64,000 bases of DNA, taken from positions 124,001-188,000 of the forward strand of contig CAVUEG010000006.1 of assembly GCA_963740525.1 (NCBI GenBank), read 5' to 3'. Source of the DNA: CAVUEG01 sp963740525 (GTDB taxonomy: Bacteria > Actinomycetota > Actinomycetes > Propionibacteriales > Nocardioidaceae). Shown one piece after another: positions 1-10,470 of this stretch. Each line of letters opens with the position of its first letter. The first letter of the stretch is position 1. The position numbers and the translations under genes were made by a program. Below the pieces are notes generated by a model, which was not told the origin of the DNA, made no database searches, and saw only the letters and a program-made list of their open reading frames with translations.

Positions 1-1398
1 TTCCAGCAACCCCGGTCGGGTGAGCAGCGCCACGAAGCAGGCGAAGGACCCGACGGACAGCAGATGCTCGATGAACAGCACCATGCCGTCGTCGGCGTGC
101 TGGGCGTCGTCGATGAGCAGTACGACTGGGTGCTGGTCCTCGCTGACCCGGTGCAGGAACGTGACCCAGGCTGAGAACAGGTCCTCGCGAGCGAACGTGC
201 CCACCGAGCCCACCCCGAGCAGAACGCCCAGCCGCGGTTCGAGCCAGGCACGCTCCTGGGCGTCGGGCACGTAGTGATCCAGACCACCAGCGAGCAGCGC
301 AGCCTGGTCCTCGAAGTCGCCCGAGTCCTCTGCATCGCCGCCGCGGACCCGCTGCAGCCGACCCCGGATCGCCTCGGCCAGTGCGAAGAACGCGACCCCT
401 TCGCCATAGGCGAGACACCGTCCGCTGTGCCACTTCATCGTGGAGCTCAGACCGTCGGTGTACTTGGAGAACTCCCAGCCCAGCCTGGTCTTGCCCACTC
501 CCGGCTCACCGTCGACGACGAGCAGGGCCGGCCGTTTGGTCTCCTCCACCCTGTGGAAGAGCTCCTTGACCAGGCGGAGCTCGTGGTCGCGCCCCACGTG
601 CGGCGCCTCCAGACCGTCGGCTCGCTGCGCGCCTCCCATCGAGGCCACCACCGCGCGTACCGCCCAGAGGGGCATCGGGTCCACCTTGCCCTTCATCTGG
701 TGGCTGCCCACGTCGACGTACGTGATCGACGAGGAGGTGAGCAGCCGGGTGGTCTCATCGACCCAGACCTGACCCGGAGCCGCCGCCGACTGCACCCGGG
801 CTGCGGTGTTGACCGCGTCGCCGGCGACCATGCCCTGCCCCTGCGCGCCGATCGTCACGGCGACCTCACCGGTGACGATCCCCGCGCGCAGCCGTAGGTC
901 CGGAATGCCCACGTCGGCACCCATGGCGGCGATGGCGTTGACCAGCTCCAGGCCGGCGCGGACTGCGCGCTCGGCGTCGTCCTCATGGCTGGTGGGGACG
1001 CCCCACACCGCCATCACCGCATCGCCGATGAACTTCTCGACCGTCCCGCCGTACCTCGCGATGATCTGCTGGCACTCCTCGAAGTAGCGGGTCAGGAGCT
1101 CACGGACCTCTTCCTGGTCCCGCACCTCCGACAGGCTGGTGAAGCCGACCAGGTCGGCGAAGAGGACGCTGGTGACCCGGCGGGCCGACACCGGGGCCGA
1201 GGCCGTCGTCGCCGGACTCTGGGGCGCGGCCACGGCACCGTTCTGCGCACTCCCGCAGTTCCCACAGAAGCGAGCGCCGGGCACGATCTCGGTGGCACAC
1301 GTCGAGCACGTCGCCGCCTGGAGGGATCCCCCGCAGGAGAAGCAGAACCGGGCGCCGTCAGGCTGCCCGCCGACACCACATGCGGTGCACGCTGTCAC
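1..1398 (-). CDS. Zinc-ribbon class III nucleotide cyclase fused to an AAA-type ATPase (partial, C-terminus beyond left edge)
   Basis: The frame is open from a GTG start at 1398 to the left edge, so about 466 N-terminal residues are visible. Two tandem zinc ribbons come first (Cys4, 7, 19, 22 and Cys31, 34, 45, 48). A class III cyclase catalytic domain follows at about residues 70-240: LFADLVGFT carries the first metal-binding Asp and GDAVMAVWG lies further on. Next is an ATPase module with a Walker A (GEPGVGKT) and a Walker B-like LLIDDAQHAD. This is the layout of large actinobacterial cyclase/AAA/TPR proteins; the TPR part would lie outside the window. Expected reaction: ATP to cAMP (or GTP to cGMP), gated by an ATPase sensor. 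The start follows a G-rich Shine-Dalgarno (SD). It is divergent from the histidine kinase at 1646 across 247 bp that hold both promoters. Cyclase specificity and activity are not shown. Confidence 0.85.
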   Translation of the reverse strand, partial: MTACTACGVGGQPDGARFCFSCGGSLQAATCSTCATEIVPGARFCGNCGSAQNGAVAAPQSPATTASAPVSARRVTSVLFADLVGFTSLSEVRDQEEVRELLTRYFEECQQIIARYGGTVEKFIGDAVMAVWGVPTSHEDDAERAVRAGLELVNAIAAMGADVGIPDLRLRAGIVTGEVAVTIGAQGQGMVAGDAVNTAARVQSAAAPGQVWVDETTRLLTSSSITYVDVGSHQMKGKVDPMPLWAVRAVVASMGGAQRADGLEAPHVGRDHELRLVKELFHRVEETKRPALLVVDGEPGVGKTRLGWEFSKYTDGLSSTMKWHSGRCLAYGEGVAFFALAEAIRGRLQRVRGGDAEDSGDFEDQAALLAGGLDHYVPDAQERAWLEPRLGVLLGVGSVGTFAREDLFSAWVTFLHRVSEDQHPVVLLIDDAQHADDGMVLFIEHLLSVGSFACFVALLTRPGLLE

Positions 1399-1645
1399 GG
1401 AACCCCCACCCCTGGTCGCGGATGCTGCGCTCAGCATGCCCTATCGGCACACCCACGGTCTGCACCTGCGGAGGCAAAGGTCCTGCCCAGGGGACAAGGC
1501 TCCGATCGTGCCCCGGGAGCAGGTGGCCAGGGATGGCTGATCTCCACAGGTTCCGCGCCGTAGCGCACGGAGCCCGAGGACGTCGCAGCGGGGCGCCGGT
1601 GGCTTTTGCCAATCCGGCCCGGCGCGCCACTCACATCGCCACAAT

Positions 1646-3046
1646 GTGGGGATGCGACAAAGGCCGAGCGGCGCGAGTCGCGCACCCGCTTCGTGGGTCG
1701 GTGGGCTGCTACGGCCCTTGGCGGCCGACGAGGCTGGCGCGAAGTTCTGGGTTCGGCACCTTCGCGTGGGCATCGCACTCAGCGAACTGTCGGCGTGCCT
1801 GGTGGCGGTCTACGTGCTCCTCGCCGACCGGCCTCACCGTGCCGCGTTCATCGCGATGGTCGTGGTGGTCATCGTGGGGTCGCCGCCCCTTCTCCTGCTG
1901 CCGGTCCAGAAGTGGAGCGTCAATTCGCGCGGCCCCCTGCTCTTCTACGTCTGGAGTCTCGCGGTCACCCTCCTCATCATGGTCGTGGCGCTGCTCGACG
2001 GGGGGCCCGGGAGTCCTCTTGTGTGGCTCTTCGTGCTGACCATGACCTTCGCCGCTCTGGCCTACCCGCCCCTCGGCGCAACGCTGGTGGGGGCGCTCAT
2101 GGTGGCGGCGTACATGGCTGTGGCCATCATCGCCGGCTCGGTGGAGACGGACACCTATGTGGTTGCGGTCGTGTTGGTCATCTTCACCGGGATGACCGCG
2201 TGGGTGGCGAGCAACCACTGGGACACCTACGAGCAGCAGCAACGGCTGACGGCTCGGCACGCCGAGCTCGAACAGGCCCGTGAGGAGTTCATCGCGACCA
2301 CCAGCCATGAGGTGCGGACCCCGGTGGCATCGATCCTGGGATACGTCGAGCTCCTCGGGGACCCAGACCTGCGACCCGAGGACGCGGCCAAGTTCCTGAC
2401 GACGATCCAGCGCAATGCCTATCGGCTCAGGGAGCTCTCGGAGGAGCTGCTCGTCCTGTCCCACTGGGAGACAGAAGAGCGTCGACGAGCCTCGGGCGAG
2501 GGGGTCCAGGAGGTCATGGACCTGGTCGAGATCGCCGGACGTGTCGCGGAGACCCTGGCGCCGCTGGCCGCCGCCCAAGGGGTGTCGCTGGAGGTCGAGG
2601 GCCCGAACGAGCCGCTCACGGTGACCGGTTCTTCCCAGCAGGTTGAACGAGCCATCCTCAATCTCGCCAGCAACGCCGTGAAGTACACCCCCGCAGGCGG
2701 CCAGGTGGTCTGCACCGCACGGCGCGACGCAGACGAAGTAGTGATCACGGTCAAGGACACCGGCATCGGGATTACCGACGAGGACCTGAAACGCCTCTTC
2801 ACCCGGTTCTTCCGCGCCAGCAGCGCTCGGGCCCGCTCGATCGCCGGCGTCGGCCTCGGCCTGAGCATCGCCCACGAGATCATCAGCGCCCACGGTGGCC
2901 GCATCGAGGTCACGTCCCAGATCGGCGAGGGAAGTGCCTTCGTCGTCCGACTGCCCTGCTCACCTGTCACGGTCGACGAGGCGGTTGCAGCTCCCAGCCA
3001 CGACTCACCGCAATCCAACCGCGAGACCGTGGCCCCGGGATCGTGA
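1646..3046 (+). CDS. Orphan membrane-bound sensor histidine kinase
   Basis: 466 aa. About six hydrophobic segments (residues ~40-190) anchor it in the membrane. Then come a HisKA dimerisation domain with the phospho-acceptor His near residue 221 in SHEVRTP, and a HATPase_c domain with an N-box (NLASNAVKY), G1 (DTGIGI) and G2 (GVGLGLSIAHE). It should autophosphorylate and pass phosphate to a response regulator, but none is encoded on either side. There is no PAS, GAF or extracytoplasmic sensor loop of any size, so the signal is probably read by the membrane part. The GTG at 1646 is two codons upstream of an ATG at 1652; neither has a convincing SD, so the exact start is uncertain. Divergent from the cyclase/ATPase. 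Confidence 0.85.
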   Translation: MGMRQRPSGASRAPASWVGGLLRPLAADEAGAKFWVRHLRVGIALSELSACLVAVYVLLADRPHRAAFIAMVVVVIVGSPPLLLLPVQKWSVNSRGPLLFYVWSLAVTLLIMVVALLDGGPGSPLVWLFVLTMTFAALAYPPLGATLVGALMVAAYMAVAIIAGSVETDTYVVAVVLVIFTGMTAWVASNHWDTYEQQQRLTARHAELEQAREEFIATTSHEVRTPVASILGYVELLGDPDLRPEDAAKFLTTIQRNAYRLRELSEELLVLSHWETEERRRASGEGVQEVMDLVEIAGRVAETLAPLAAAQGVSLEVEGPNEPLTVTGSSQQVERAILNLASNAVKYTPAGGQVVCTARRDADEVVITVKDTGIGITDEDLKRLFTRFFRASSARARSIAGVGLGLSIAHEIISAHGGRIEVTSQIGEGSAFVVRLPCSPVTVDEAVAAPSHDSPQSNRETVAPGS

Positions 3047-3126
3047 CCACCAGGCGGCACGGCAAGGGTTGTGAGCGGCGATCCGCTTGAGCTGGCGGCG
3101 AAGTCTTTCGACGACACCGGCGCGGC

Positions 3127-4950
3127 TCAGGCGTAGAGCGCGGCGATCCGGTCCTTGTGGTTGCCCTCGACGACGTTGCGCTTGACCTTCATCGACGGGG
3201 TCAGCTCACCGGACTCGACGGTCAGGTCGTGGTCGAGGAGCTCCCACTTCTTGATGGTCTCCCAGCGGTTGAGCCGCGCGTTGAGCTGGTCGACGTACTC
3301 GCCCACCATGGCCTTGCACGCATCGGAGGCCATCACGTCGGCGTACGACGCGCCCGCGAGACCGTTGTCCTCGGCCCAACCGACGATGGCGTCCGGGTCC
3401 AGGGTGATCAGGGCTACGCAGTAGTTGCGCTGGTCACCGAAGACCAGGAACTGGCTGGCGTAGGGGCAGATCGCCTTGAACTTCGACTCGACCGCGCCGG
3501 GCGAGATGTACTTGCCACCGGAGGTCTTGAACAGGTCCTTGATCCGACCGGTGATCGTGAGGAAGCCGTCGGCGTCGAGGGCTCCCTTGTCTCCCGTGCG
3601 CAGCCAGCCGTCCTCGGTCAGCGCGGACGCCGTCTCCTCGGGCAGGTTGTGGTAGCCGTCCATGATGCCCGGGCCCTTGATGAGGATCTCGTCGTTCTCG
3701 CCGAGCTTGACCTCGCTGCCGGGCATCACCGGTCCGACGGTGCCGAACCTGTAGTCGTCGGGGTGGTTGACGAACGAGCCGGCCGAGCTCTCGGTGAGCC
3801 CGTAGCCCTCGAGGATCACGATCCCGGCGGCATGGAACCACTCCGCGATCTCCTGGTTGAGTGCTGCCGCGCCCGAGATGAAGAAGCGGACCCGACCACC
3901 GAAGCGGGCCCGGATCTTGGAGAACACCAGCTTGTCGAAGAGCGCGTGCTGCAGCTTCAGCGGCAACGGCACCGACTTGCCCTCGCGGGTGAGCCGGTCG
4001 AACTCGAGACCGACCTTGAAGGCCTGGTTGAAGAGCTTCTCCTTCGGGCCGCCCTCCGACTGCTGCATGGTGACGATCCGGCCGTGGGCCTTCTCGAAGA
4101 TCCGCGGCGCCGCTCCCATGAACGTCGGCTGCACGACGGCGAGGTTCTCGATGATCTTGTCCACGCGGCCGTCCACCGCAGTGGCGAAACCGCAGGCGAG
4201 CTGGGTGGAGAGCAGGACCTTGCCGAACGAGTGAGCCATCGGCAGCCAGAGGAACTGGAGGTCGGTCTCGTCGAGGATGTTCTGGGCCTGGATCGCCGCA
4301 CCCTCGTAGGTCCAGGAGGAGTGGCGCAGGCGGACACCCTTGGGGCGCCCGGTCGTGCCCGAGGTGTAGATGAGCGTGGCGAGCTGGTTGGTGTCGATCC
4401 CGGCGATGGCCTCCTCGACCGCGGCAGGCTTCTCGTCGAGGATGGCCGCCCCCATCTTCTCCAGGTCCTCGAGTCCGATCACCCAGTCGCCGTCCGCCTG
4501 GCCGTCGAACGTGACGACCTTCATCAGGTGCGGCAGCTCGGACTTCTGGCTGAGCAGCTTCTCGAGCTGGACGTCGTCCTCGGCGAACACCACTCGGCAC
4601 TCGGAGTCGGCGAGGATGTAGCTGACGTCCTCGGTCATCGTGGAGGGGTAGACCGTGGTGGTCGCGCCTCCCGCGCACATGATGGCGAGGTCGGCGAGGA
4701 TCCACTCGTACCTGGTGCCGGACGCGATCCCCACGCGGTCCTCGGAACCGATCCCCAGGGACAGCAGCCCCGCGGCGAGCCGGGTCACGCGGTCGCCCGT
4801 CTCCTGCCAGGTGACCGACTTCCAGGTCTCACCGACCGGGAACCGGTACGCCTCGTTACGGGGGCTGGACGCGACCCGATCCATGAACTGCGTCGCCACG
4901 TTGGGCGCGCGGGTCTCGATGAACGACAGATCGGTGGTGACCGGGGACAT
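3127..4950 (-). CDS. Long-chain fatty-acyl-CoA synthetase (AMP-binding family)
   Basis: 607 aa from an ATG at 4950 preceded by AGGAG; a frame upstream to 5019 is open but lacks an SD. It activates a long-chain fatty acid with ATP to the acyl-adenylate and then to acyl-CoA. The ANL-superfamily signatures are all visible: the P-loop YTSGTTGRPKG, the GYGLTESSAG motif, the GWLRTGDKG hinge-side motif, and a C-terminal PSMKVKRN containing the catalytic Lys. Length and N-terminus resemble the bacterial FAA1/FadD15 type rather than small acyl-CoA ligases. It is a single gene; convergent with the histidine kinase and followed upstream by the MOSC cluster. A palindrome lies in its promoter region (5035-5048). 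Chain-length preference cannot be read from sequence. Confidence 0.92.
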   Translation of the reverse strand: MSPVTTDLSFIETRAPNVATQFMDRVASSPRNEAYRFPVGETWKSVTWQETGDRVTRLAAGLLSLGIGSEDRVGIASGTRYEWILADLAIMCAGGATTTVYPSTMTEDVSYILADSECRVVFAEDDVQLEKLLSQKSELPHLMKVVTFDGQADGDWVIGLEDLEKMGAAILDEKPAAVEEAIAGIDTNQLATLIYTSGTTGRPKGVRLRHSSWTYEGAAIQAQNILDETDLQFLWLPMAHSFGKVLLSTQLACGFATAVDGRVDKIIENLAVVQPTFMGAAPRIFEKAHGRIVTMQQSEGGPKEKLFNQAFKVGLEFDRLTREGKSVPLPLKLQHALFDKLVFSKIRARFGGRVRFFISGAAALNQEIAEWFHAAGIVILEGYGLTESSAGSFVNHPDDYRFGTVGPVMPGSEVKLGENDEILIKGPGIMDGYHNLPEETASALTEDGWLRTGDKGALDADGFLTITGRIKDLFKTSGGKYISPGAVESKFKAICPYASQFLVFGDQRNYCVALITLDPDAIVGWAEDNGLAGASYADVMASDACKAMVGEYVDQLNARLNRWETIKKWELLDHDLTVESGELTPSMKVKRNVVEGNHKDRIAALYA

Positions 4951-5034
4951 CAGGCTCCTGAGGGATTCGTGTGTGCCGACGCACCGCTCACGCGGTGCCC
5001 CGAGACCTGGATGAGGCAAACCTAGAACACGTGG

Positions 5035-5048
5035 CTACCAAGCGGTAG
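5035..5048 (-). promoter_or_regulatory. Candidate operator upstream of the acyl-CoA synthetase
   Basis: A perfect inverted repeat, CTACC-N4-GGTAG, lies about 90 bp upstream of the acyl-CoA synthetase start. A TAGGTT -10-like hexamer sits at about 5018-5023 on the minus strand, so the palindrome would overlap the -35 region. Short palindromes of this shape are typical targets of TetR-family regulators of fatty-acid genes in Actinobacteria. No such regulator is encoded in the window, and the assignment is inference. Confidence 0.35.
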
Positions 5049-5086
5049 GTACGGTGCCGATATCCGGGACACGCCAGGTGGCGCAC

Positions 5087-5743
5087 TCATGTGTGCTGGG
5101 CCACGTACTTCTCCGCCGCGAGCCGGGCCTCCTCGACCAGTCCGGCGACCTCGAGCAGTAGCGGCAGGAGCGTGCGTTCGGTGGTCAACGCCCGGAACAT
5201 CGTGCTCACGGTGACGCCGTGGTCGGGGCGATGCTCGACGACGAGGTCGTCCCCGGCGGCCAGCCGACCTGCCTCCACGACCCGGAGGTAGGGCCCGGGT
5301 CGGTGGACCGAGGTGAACCGCTTCACCCAGGCCGGGGTGTCGAAGCCGGTGGCGCCCATCCAGCCCGTGAAGTCGCGGCAGGGGATCCGGACCGACGCGA
5401 CCTCGAAGAGCGCCGTACCGACCCGCCAGCGCTCGCCTACCAGCGCCTCGTTGACGTCCATGCCGTCCGTGGTGAGGTTCTCCCCGAACTGGCCGTCGAC
5501 GATCGAGCGTCCGAGCTCGCGCTCCCAGAAGTCCAGATCCTCGCGAGCGAACGCATAGACCGCCTGGTCGATCCCGCCGTGGTGCGTGGTGTCCGAGACC
5601 TGGTCTCCGGCCAGACCCAAGGTCGTCACGACCACCGAGCCGACGACGGGTCGCTTGTCGATCGAGGTGCGACCGAGGTCGGCCCATGCGGCCGTCCGAG
5701 GCATCCCCACGTTCACCGACCGCACGTGCGGCGCGAGTGTCAC
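5087..5743 (-). CDS. MOSC domain protein (YiiM-like)
   Basis: 218 aa from a GTG at 5743 that overlaps the stop of the preceding gene (GTGA). The MOSC (molybdenum cofactor sulfurase C-terminal) fold is recognised from GDQVSDTTHHGGIDQAVYAF near residues 40-60, the FGENLTTDG stretch, and the conserved IPCRDF Cys near residue 118 expected in the cofactor or sulfur-binding pocket. Related proteins such as E. coli YiiM act in molybdenum-cofactor-dependent reduction of N-hydroxylated compounds; the true substrate here is unknown. It is the last gene of a three-gene minus-strand unit, with start-stop overlaps throughout. Confidence 0.85.
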   Translation of the reverse strand: MTLAPHVRSVNVGMPRTAAWADLGRTSIDKRPVVGSVVVTTLGLAGDQVSDTTHHGGIDQAVYAFAREDLDFWERELGRSIVDGQFGENLTTDGMDVNEALVGERWRVGTALFEVASVRIPCRDFTGWMGATGFDTPAWVKRFTSVHRPGPYLRVVEAGRLAAGDDLVVEHRPDHGVTVSTMFRALTTERTLLPLLLEVAGLVEEARLAAEKYVAQHT

Positions 5744-6117
5744 CGCGCCCCCTCCCCCACGCGCCAACCCCGAGCCAGGTCGACCTCGTCGGGCTGGGCG
5801 AGCAGGGCGGAGCTGTGCAGGTGCGACCAGGTGCTCACGCGACCATCTGGTCCGGTCAGCCGCCCGTCGGAGAGTCGTACGTCGATCAGCCGGCGCACCT
5901 CCGCCACCCCGGAACCGCGCGCGAGGTACACGACCCGGGCGACAGTCTCCCCGTCCTGTTCCTCGACTGTCGTGCGGTGCGGATAGCGGCACGGTGGTTC
6001 GTGCTCCCAGGTCCCGCAGAGGGCCTCGGTGACCGCCCCACCGACGGCGGCCGGGTCCGAGCCGTCGCCCATCAGCACCCGAATCTCGTGGACGTGCACC
6101 TCGCGGGTGCGCCACAT
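5740..6117 (-). CDS. Small conserved-looking protein of unknown function
   Basis: 125 aa, not recognised. It begins MWRTREVHVHEIRV and has no signal peptide, membrane segment or known motif. Composition is mixed alpha/beta with one CRYPH segment near residue 48, and it looks like a compact cytosolic protein. Its ATG shares one base with the phosphotransferase stop upstream (TGATG), and its TGA overlaps the MOSC start (GTGA). Tight coupling at both ends supports a real gene made together with its neighbours. The hydrophilic, acidic-rich composition, in contrast to Arg/Pro-rich readings in other frames, also supports it. Confidence 0.7.
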   Translation of the reverse strand: MWRTREVHVHEIRVLMGDGSDPAAVGGAVTEALCGTWEHEPPCRYPHRTTVEEQDGETVARVVYLARGSGVAEVRRLIDVRLSDGRLTGPDGRVSTWSHLHSSALLAQPDEVDLARGWRVGEGAR

Positions 6118-7037
6118 CAGTCCTGCACCGCCTTCACCACGGCCAGACACCGCGTGACCCAGTCGAGGTCGGGCCGGCCCAGCCCGTCGTCCTGGATGGC
6201 CCAGTGGGCGTTGAGGACCATCCGCACCACGACCCAGTCCCGTGCCCGGGCCTCGTCCAGTCCCGCTCCGTCGACCAACGTGTGGAAGCGAGCACGAACC
6301 GCGCGACGCACGTCGCCGGAGTCCACCACCTCGTCCCACCGGTTCCACAGCATCGGCGCGCACTCGTAGTGCGGGTCGCCGGACATCGGCTTCGGGTCGA
6401 TCGCCAGCCAGGGCTCCCGGTCCGCCGCCAGCACGTTCTCGTAGTGGAGGTCGCCATGGATCAGCTTCCCCACGCTGGCGGGGTCTGCGACCAGGTTCCT
6501 GCCCAGGGACAGCGCCTGCTCGACGTACCGACGCGGGATCGGCGCGTCCCGCGGCATACCGGCAAGCGCCTCGAGCCACCGCTCGACGTACGACGTGACC
6601 GTACGCAGCTGAGCCGGCGCGGGCAGGTGAAGCCGCGGGTAGAGGGCGGCCACCACCGCGCAGGCCTCGAGATCCCACAGCGGGGTCAGGTCCTCGGGAT
6701 GGAGTCGCTCGAGCAGAAGGGCGCGTCGGTGCGGATCGGCGCGGAACAGCCGGACCGCGCCGTTGCCGTGCCAATGCTGGAGGGCGAGCGACTCGTGCAG
6801 CGACTCGTCGTCGCCGTCGAAGGTCAGCTTCAGGGCGGCCGGGAGGCCGCCGACGGTGCGGACCGGGACGACGACCGAGCAGTACCCGTGGAGGGTCGCG
6901 CCGTCCGGGACCAGCTGCCATTCCTCGACGATCTGTGCGTACCTGCCGGCCAGCCCGTCGAGCCAGGTTCCCCACGAGGGGCCGAGCCTCCGCTGGGCGT
7001 CGAGCTCGGCTGGCACGGCGAAGGTCGCGACGGTCAT
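6117..7037 (-). CDS. Aminoglycoside/hydroxyurea phosphotransferase-family kinase
   Basis: 306 aa from an ATG at 7037 with GGAGG 8 nt upstream; a start seven codons earlier has no such site. The kinase-like fold shows the Brenner motif HGDLHYENVL with catalytic Asp and the metal-binding AIDPKPMSGDP segment, the pattern of the APH(6)/hydroxyurea-kinase family (streptomycin 6-kinase-like). Family members phosphorylate aminoglycosides, but chromosomal actinobacterial copies often have unknown small-molecule substrates, so a resistance role is not claimed. First gene of the unit with the 125-aa protein and the MOSC protein. Confidence 0.82.
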   Translation of the reverse strand: MTVATFAVPAELDAQRRLGPSWGTWLDGLAGRYAQIVEEWQLVPDGATLHGYCSVVVPVRTVGGLPAALKLTFDGDDESLHESLALQHWHGNGAVRLFRADPHRRALLLERLHPEDLTPLWDLEACAVVAALYPRLHLPAPAQLRTVTSYVERWLEALAGMPRDAPIPRRYVEQALSLGRNLVADPASVGKLIHGDLHYENVLAADREPWLAIDPKPMSGDPHYECAPMLWNRWDEVVDSGDVRRAVRARFHTLVDGAGLDEARARDWVVVRMVLNAHWAIQDDGLGRPDLDWVTRCLAVVKAVQD

Positions 7038-7070
7038 GTGCCTATCCTCCACGGGCACAGACGCCAGGGG

Positions 7071-8981
<1,911 letters not shown>

Positions 8982-9014
8982 TCTCCCATGTGAGCCCGGT
9001 GGAGCAGAATCAAC

Positions 9015-10013
9015 ATGACTCGGAGGCTGCCGCAGGGTTGGATGAGCCTCATGTCCCGGCCCGCCGACCTCGCCACGCTCGAGCAGCCGCCGCACGACCG
9101 GACCGCCCAGCGGCTCACCTGGAAGTTCCTGCCTCCTGCCCTGCGGGCCCTCGTCGAGGAGCGCCTGGGCTCCCCGGTCGTCGAGGCCGTGTCCAAGAAC
9201 AGCGGCTTCACGCCTGGACTCGCATCGGTGCTCACGGGAGCGGACGGCTCGCGGTTGTTCGTGAAGGCTGCCAACCGGAAGGCACAGAGGGAGATCGCCG
9301 AGTCGTACGCCGAGGAGGCACGCAAGCATCGGCTTCTCCCCCCGTTCACGCCGGCACCCGAGCTGTTGTGGGTCCACGAGGACGAGCTCTGGATCGTGCT
9401 CGCCTTCGAGGCCACCGACGCCAGGACGCCCAAGAGACCCTGGCGTCGCAAGGAGCTCGACCTGGCACTCGACCTCGCCGAGGAGCTCGCCGGGCTCCTG
9501 GACCCGGTCCCCGAGGGGCTGGACCTGCTGCCGATCAGCGAGGACATCCCGCTGCTGCGTGAGGCCTGGGGACAGGTCCGGACGCTGCACCCGGACTGGC
9601 CGCACCTGGACGAGGCGGAGAAGCTCGCGGCCGGCTACCCCGACCTTCCCGACAACCGGCACTTCATCCACTCCGACCTGCGCGACGACAACGTCCTGAT
9701 CACGACGGACGGCCGCGCGCTGGCCTGTGACTGGAACTGGCCGGCGCTGGGCCCGGCGTGGCAGGACCTGGTCGACCTGCTCGTGTCGGCGTACGGCGAC
9801 GGGCATGACGCCGACGCGGTCCTGGCCTCCCGAGCGCTGACGCGCGACGTCGACCCGGCGCACATCGACGCCTGGCTGGCGGCCCTGTGCGGCTTCATGC
9901 TGGTCACCCGGGAACGGCCGGTGCCCCGGACCTCGCCGTACCTCCGGGTCCACGCGCGGTGGTACTCCGAGGTCCTCTGGTCGTGGCTGGCGTCCCGTCG
10001 CGGCTGGTCGTGA
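9015..10013 (+). CDS. Phosphotransferase-fold (APH family) protein
   Basis: 332 aa. The catalytic loop is intact: HSDLRDDNVLI fits HxDxxxxN, followed by a CDWNWP metal-binding segment where APH enzymes have DWE/DxD. An N-terminal nucleotide-binding lobe contains RLFVKAANRK. GTPase, kinase or transferase function on a specific small molecule cannot be assigned. Start options are 9015 (GGAG about 10 nt upstream), 9042 and 9051. Divergent from lepA; the next gene downstream is rpsT with its own promoter. Confidence 0.8.
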   Translation: MTRRLPQGWMSLMSRPADLATLEQPPHDRTAQRLTWKFLPPALRALVEERLGSPVVEAVSKNSGFTPGLASVLTGADGSRLFVKAANRKAQREIAESYAEEARKHRLLPPFTPAPELLWVHEDELWIVLAFEATDARTPKRPWRRKELDLALDLAEELAGLLDPVPEGLDLLPISEDIPLLREAWGQVRTLHPDWPHLDEAEKLAAGYPDLPDNRHFIHSDLRDDNVLITTDGRALACDWNWPALGPAWQDLVDLLVSAYGDGHDADAVLASRALTRDVDPAHIDAWLAALCGFMLVTRERPVPRTSPYLRVHARWYSEVLWSWLASRRGWS

Positions 10014-10035
10014 GCACGCGGGCGTCCGCGACGAT

Positions 10036-10065
10036 TTGGGCGCCACCTGCCCCCGCTGCTAGGAT
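10036..10065 (+). promoter_or_regulatory. Housekeeping-type promoter of rpsT
   Basis: TTGGGC at 10036-10041 and TAGGAT at 10060-10065 are separated by 18 bp, a good match to an actinobacterial housekeeping sigma promoter. This gives a predicted start near 10072 and a leader of about 65 nt before the rpsT GTG. Confidence 0.6.
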
Positions 10066-10135
10066 TTTGACTTACGTGTCCGGAGCGTCGGACCGCGACC
10101 AGACCACCTTCGAAACACCAACGAGGCGCAGCGTA

Positions 10136-10396
10136 GTGGCGAACATCAAGTCCCAGATCAAGCGCAACCGTCAGAACGAGGTTGCGCACGAGCGCAACAA
10201 GGCCGTCAGGTCTGCGCTCAAGTCGGCCGTGCGCAAGTTCCGCGAGGCCGCGGCCTCCGGCGACTCCGAGCAGGCGAAGACCCTCGCCGCCGAGGCCGGC
10301 CGGAAGCTCGACAAGGCCGCCTCCAAGGGCGTCATCCACAAGAACCAGGCGGCGAACCGCAAGTCGGCCATCGCCAAGAAGGCCTCGTCGCTCTGA
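10136..10396 (+). CDS. rpsT: 30S ribosomal protein S20
   Basis: 86 aa from a GTG at 10136 with GAGG upstream. The protein is a typical S20: very basic, helical, starting VANIKSQIKRNRQNE and ending in IAKKASSL. It binds 16S rRNA early in small-subunit assembly. Monocistronic, between its own promoter and a strong terminator. The longer open frame reaching back to 9887 is a shadow of the preceding gene. Confidence 0.98.
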   Translation: MANIKSQIKRNRQNEVAHERNKAVRSALKSAVRKFREAAASGDSEQAKTLAAEAGRKLDKAASKGVIHKNQAANRKSAIAKKASSL

Positions 10397-10415
10397 CGTA
10401 GGCCCTTCGCACGAG

Positions 10416-10441
10416 ACGCCGCCCCTCGGGGCGGCGTTTTT
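10416..10441 (+). terminator. Rho-independent terminator of rpsT
   Basis: A GC-rich stem (CGCCGCCCC at 10417-10425 with GGGGCGGCG at 10428-10436) is followed directly by TTTTT, 20 bp after the rpsT stop. Confidence 0.9.
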
Positions 10442-10470
10442 GGCGTGTCCGCACCGAGGCGAACCACGGT

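Noticed and set aside
3047..3126. Small gene between the kinase and the acyl-CoA synthetase
   Set aside because: No start with an SD, no conserved reading; it is a convergent 3' gap.
6117..7037. Antibiotic-resistance gene
   Set aside because: The fold is that of APH(6)/hydroxyurea kinases, but there is no mobile element, and chromosomal family members often have other substrates, so no resistance claim is made.
8982..10046. N-terminal extension of LepA to residue 991
   Set aside because: The extra 355 residues are unlike LepA and overlap an intact plus-strand gene and the rpsT promoter.
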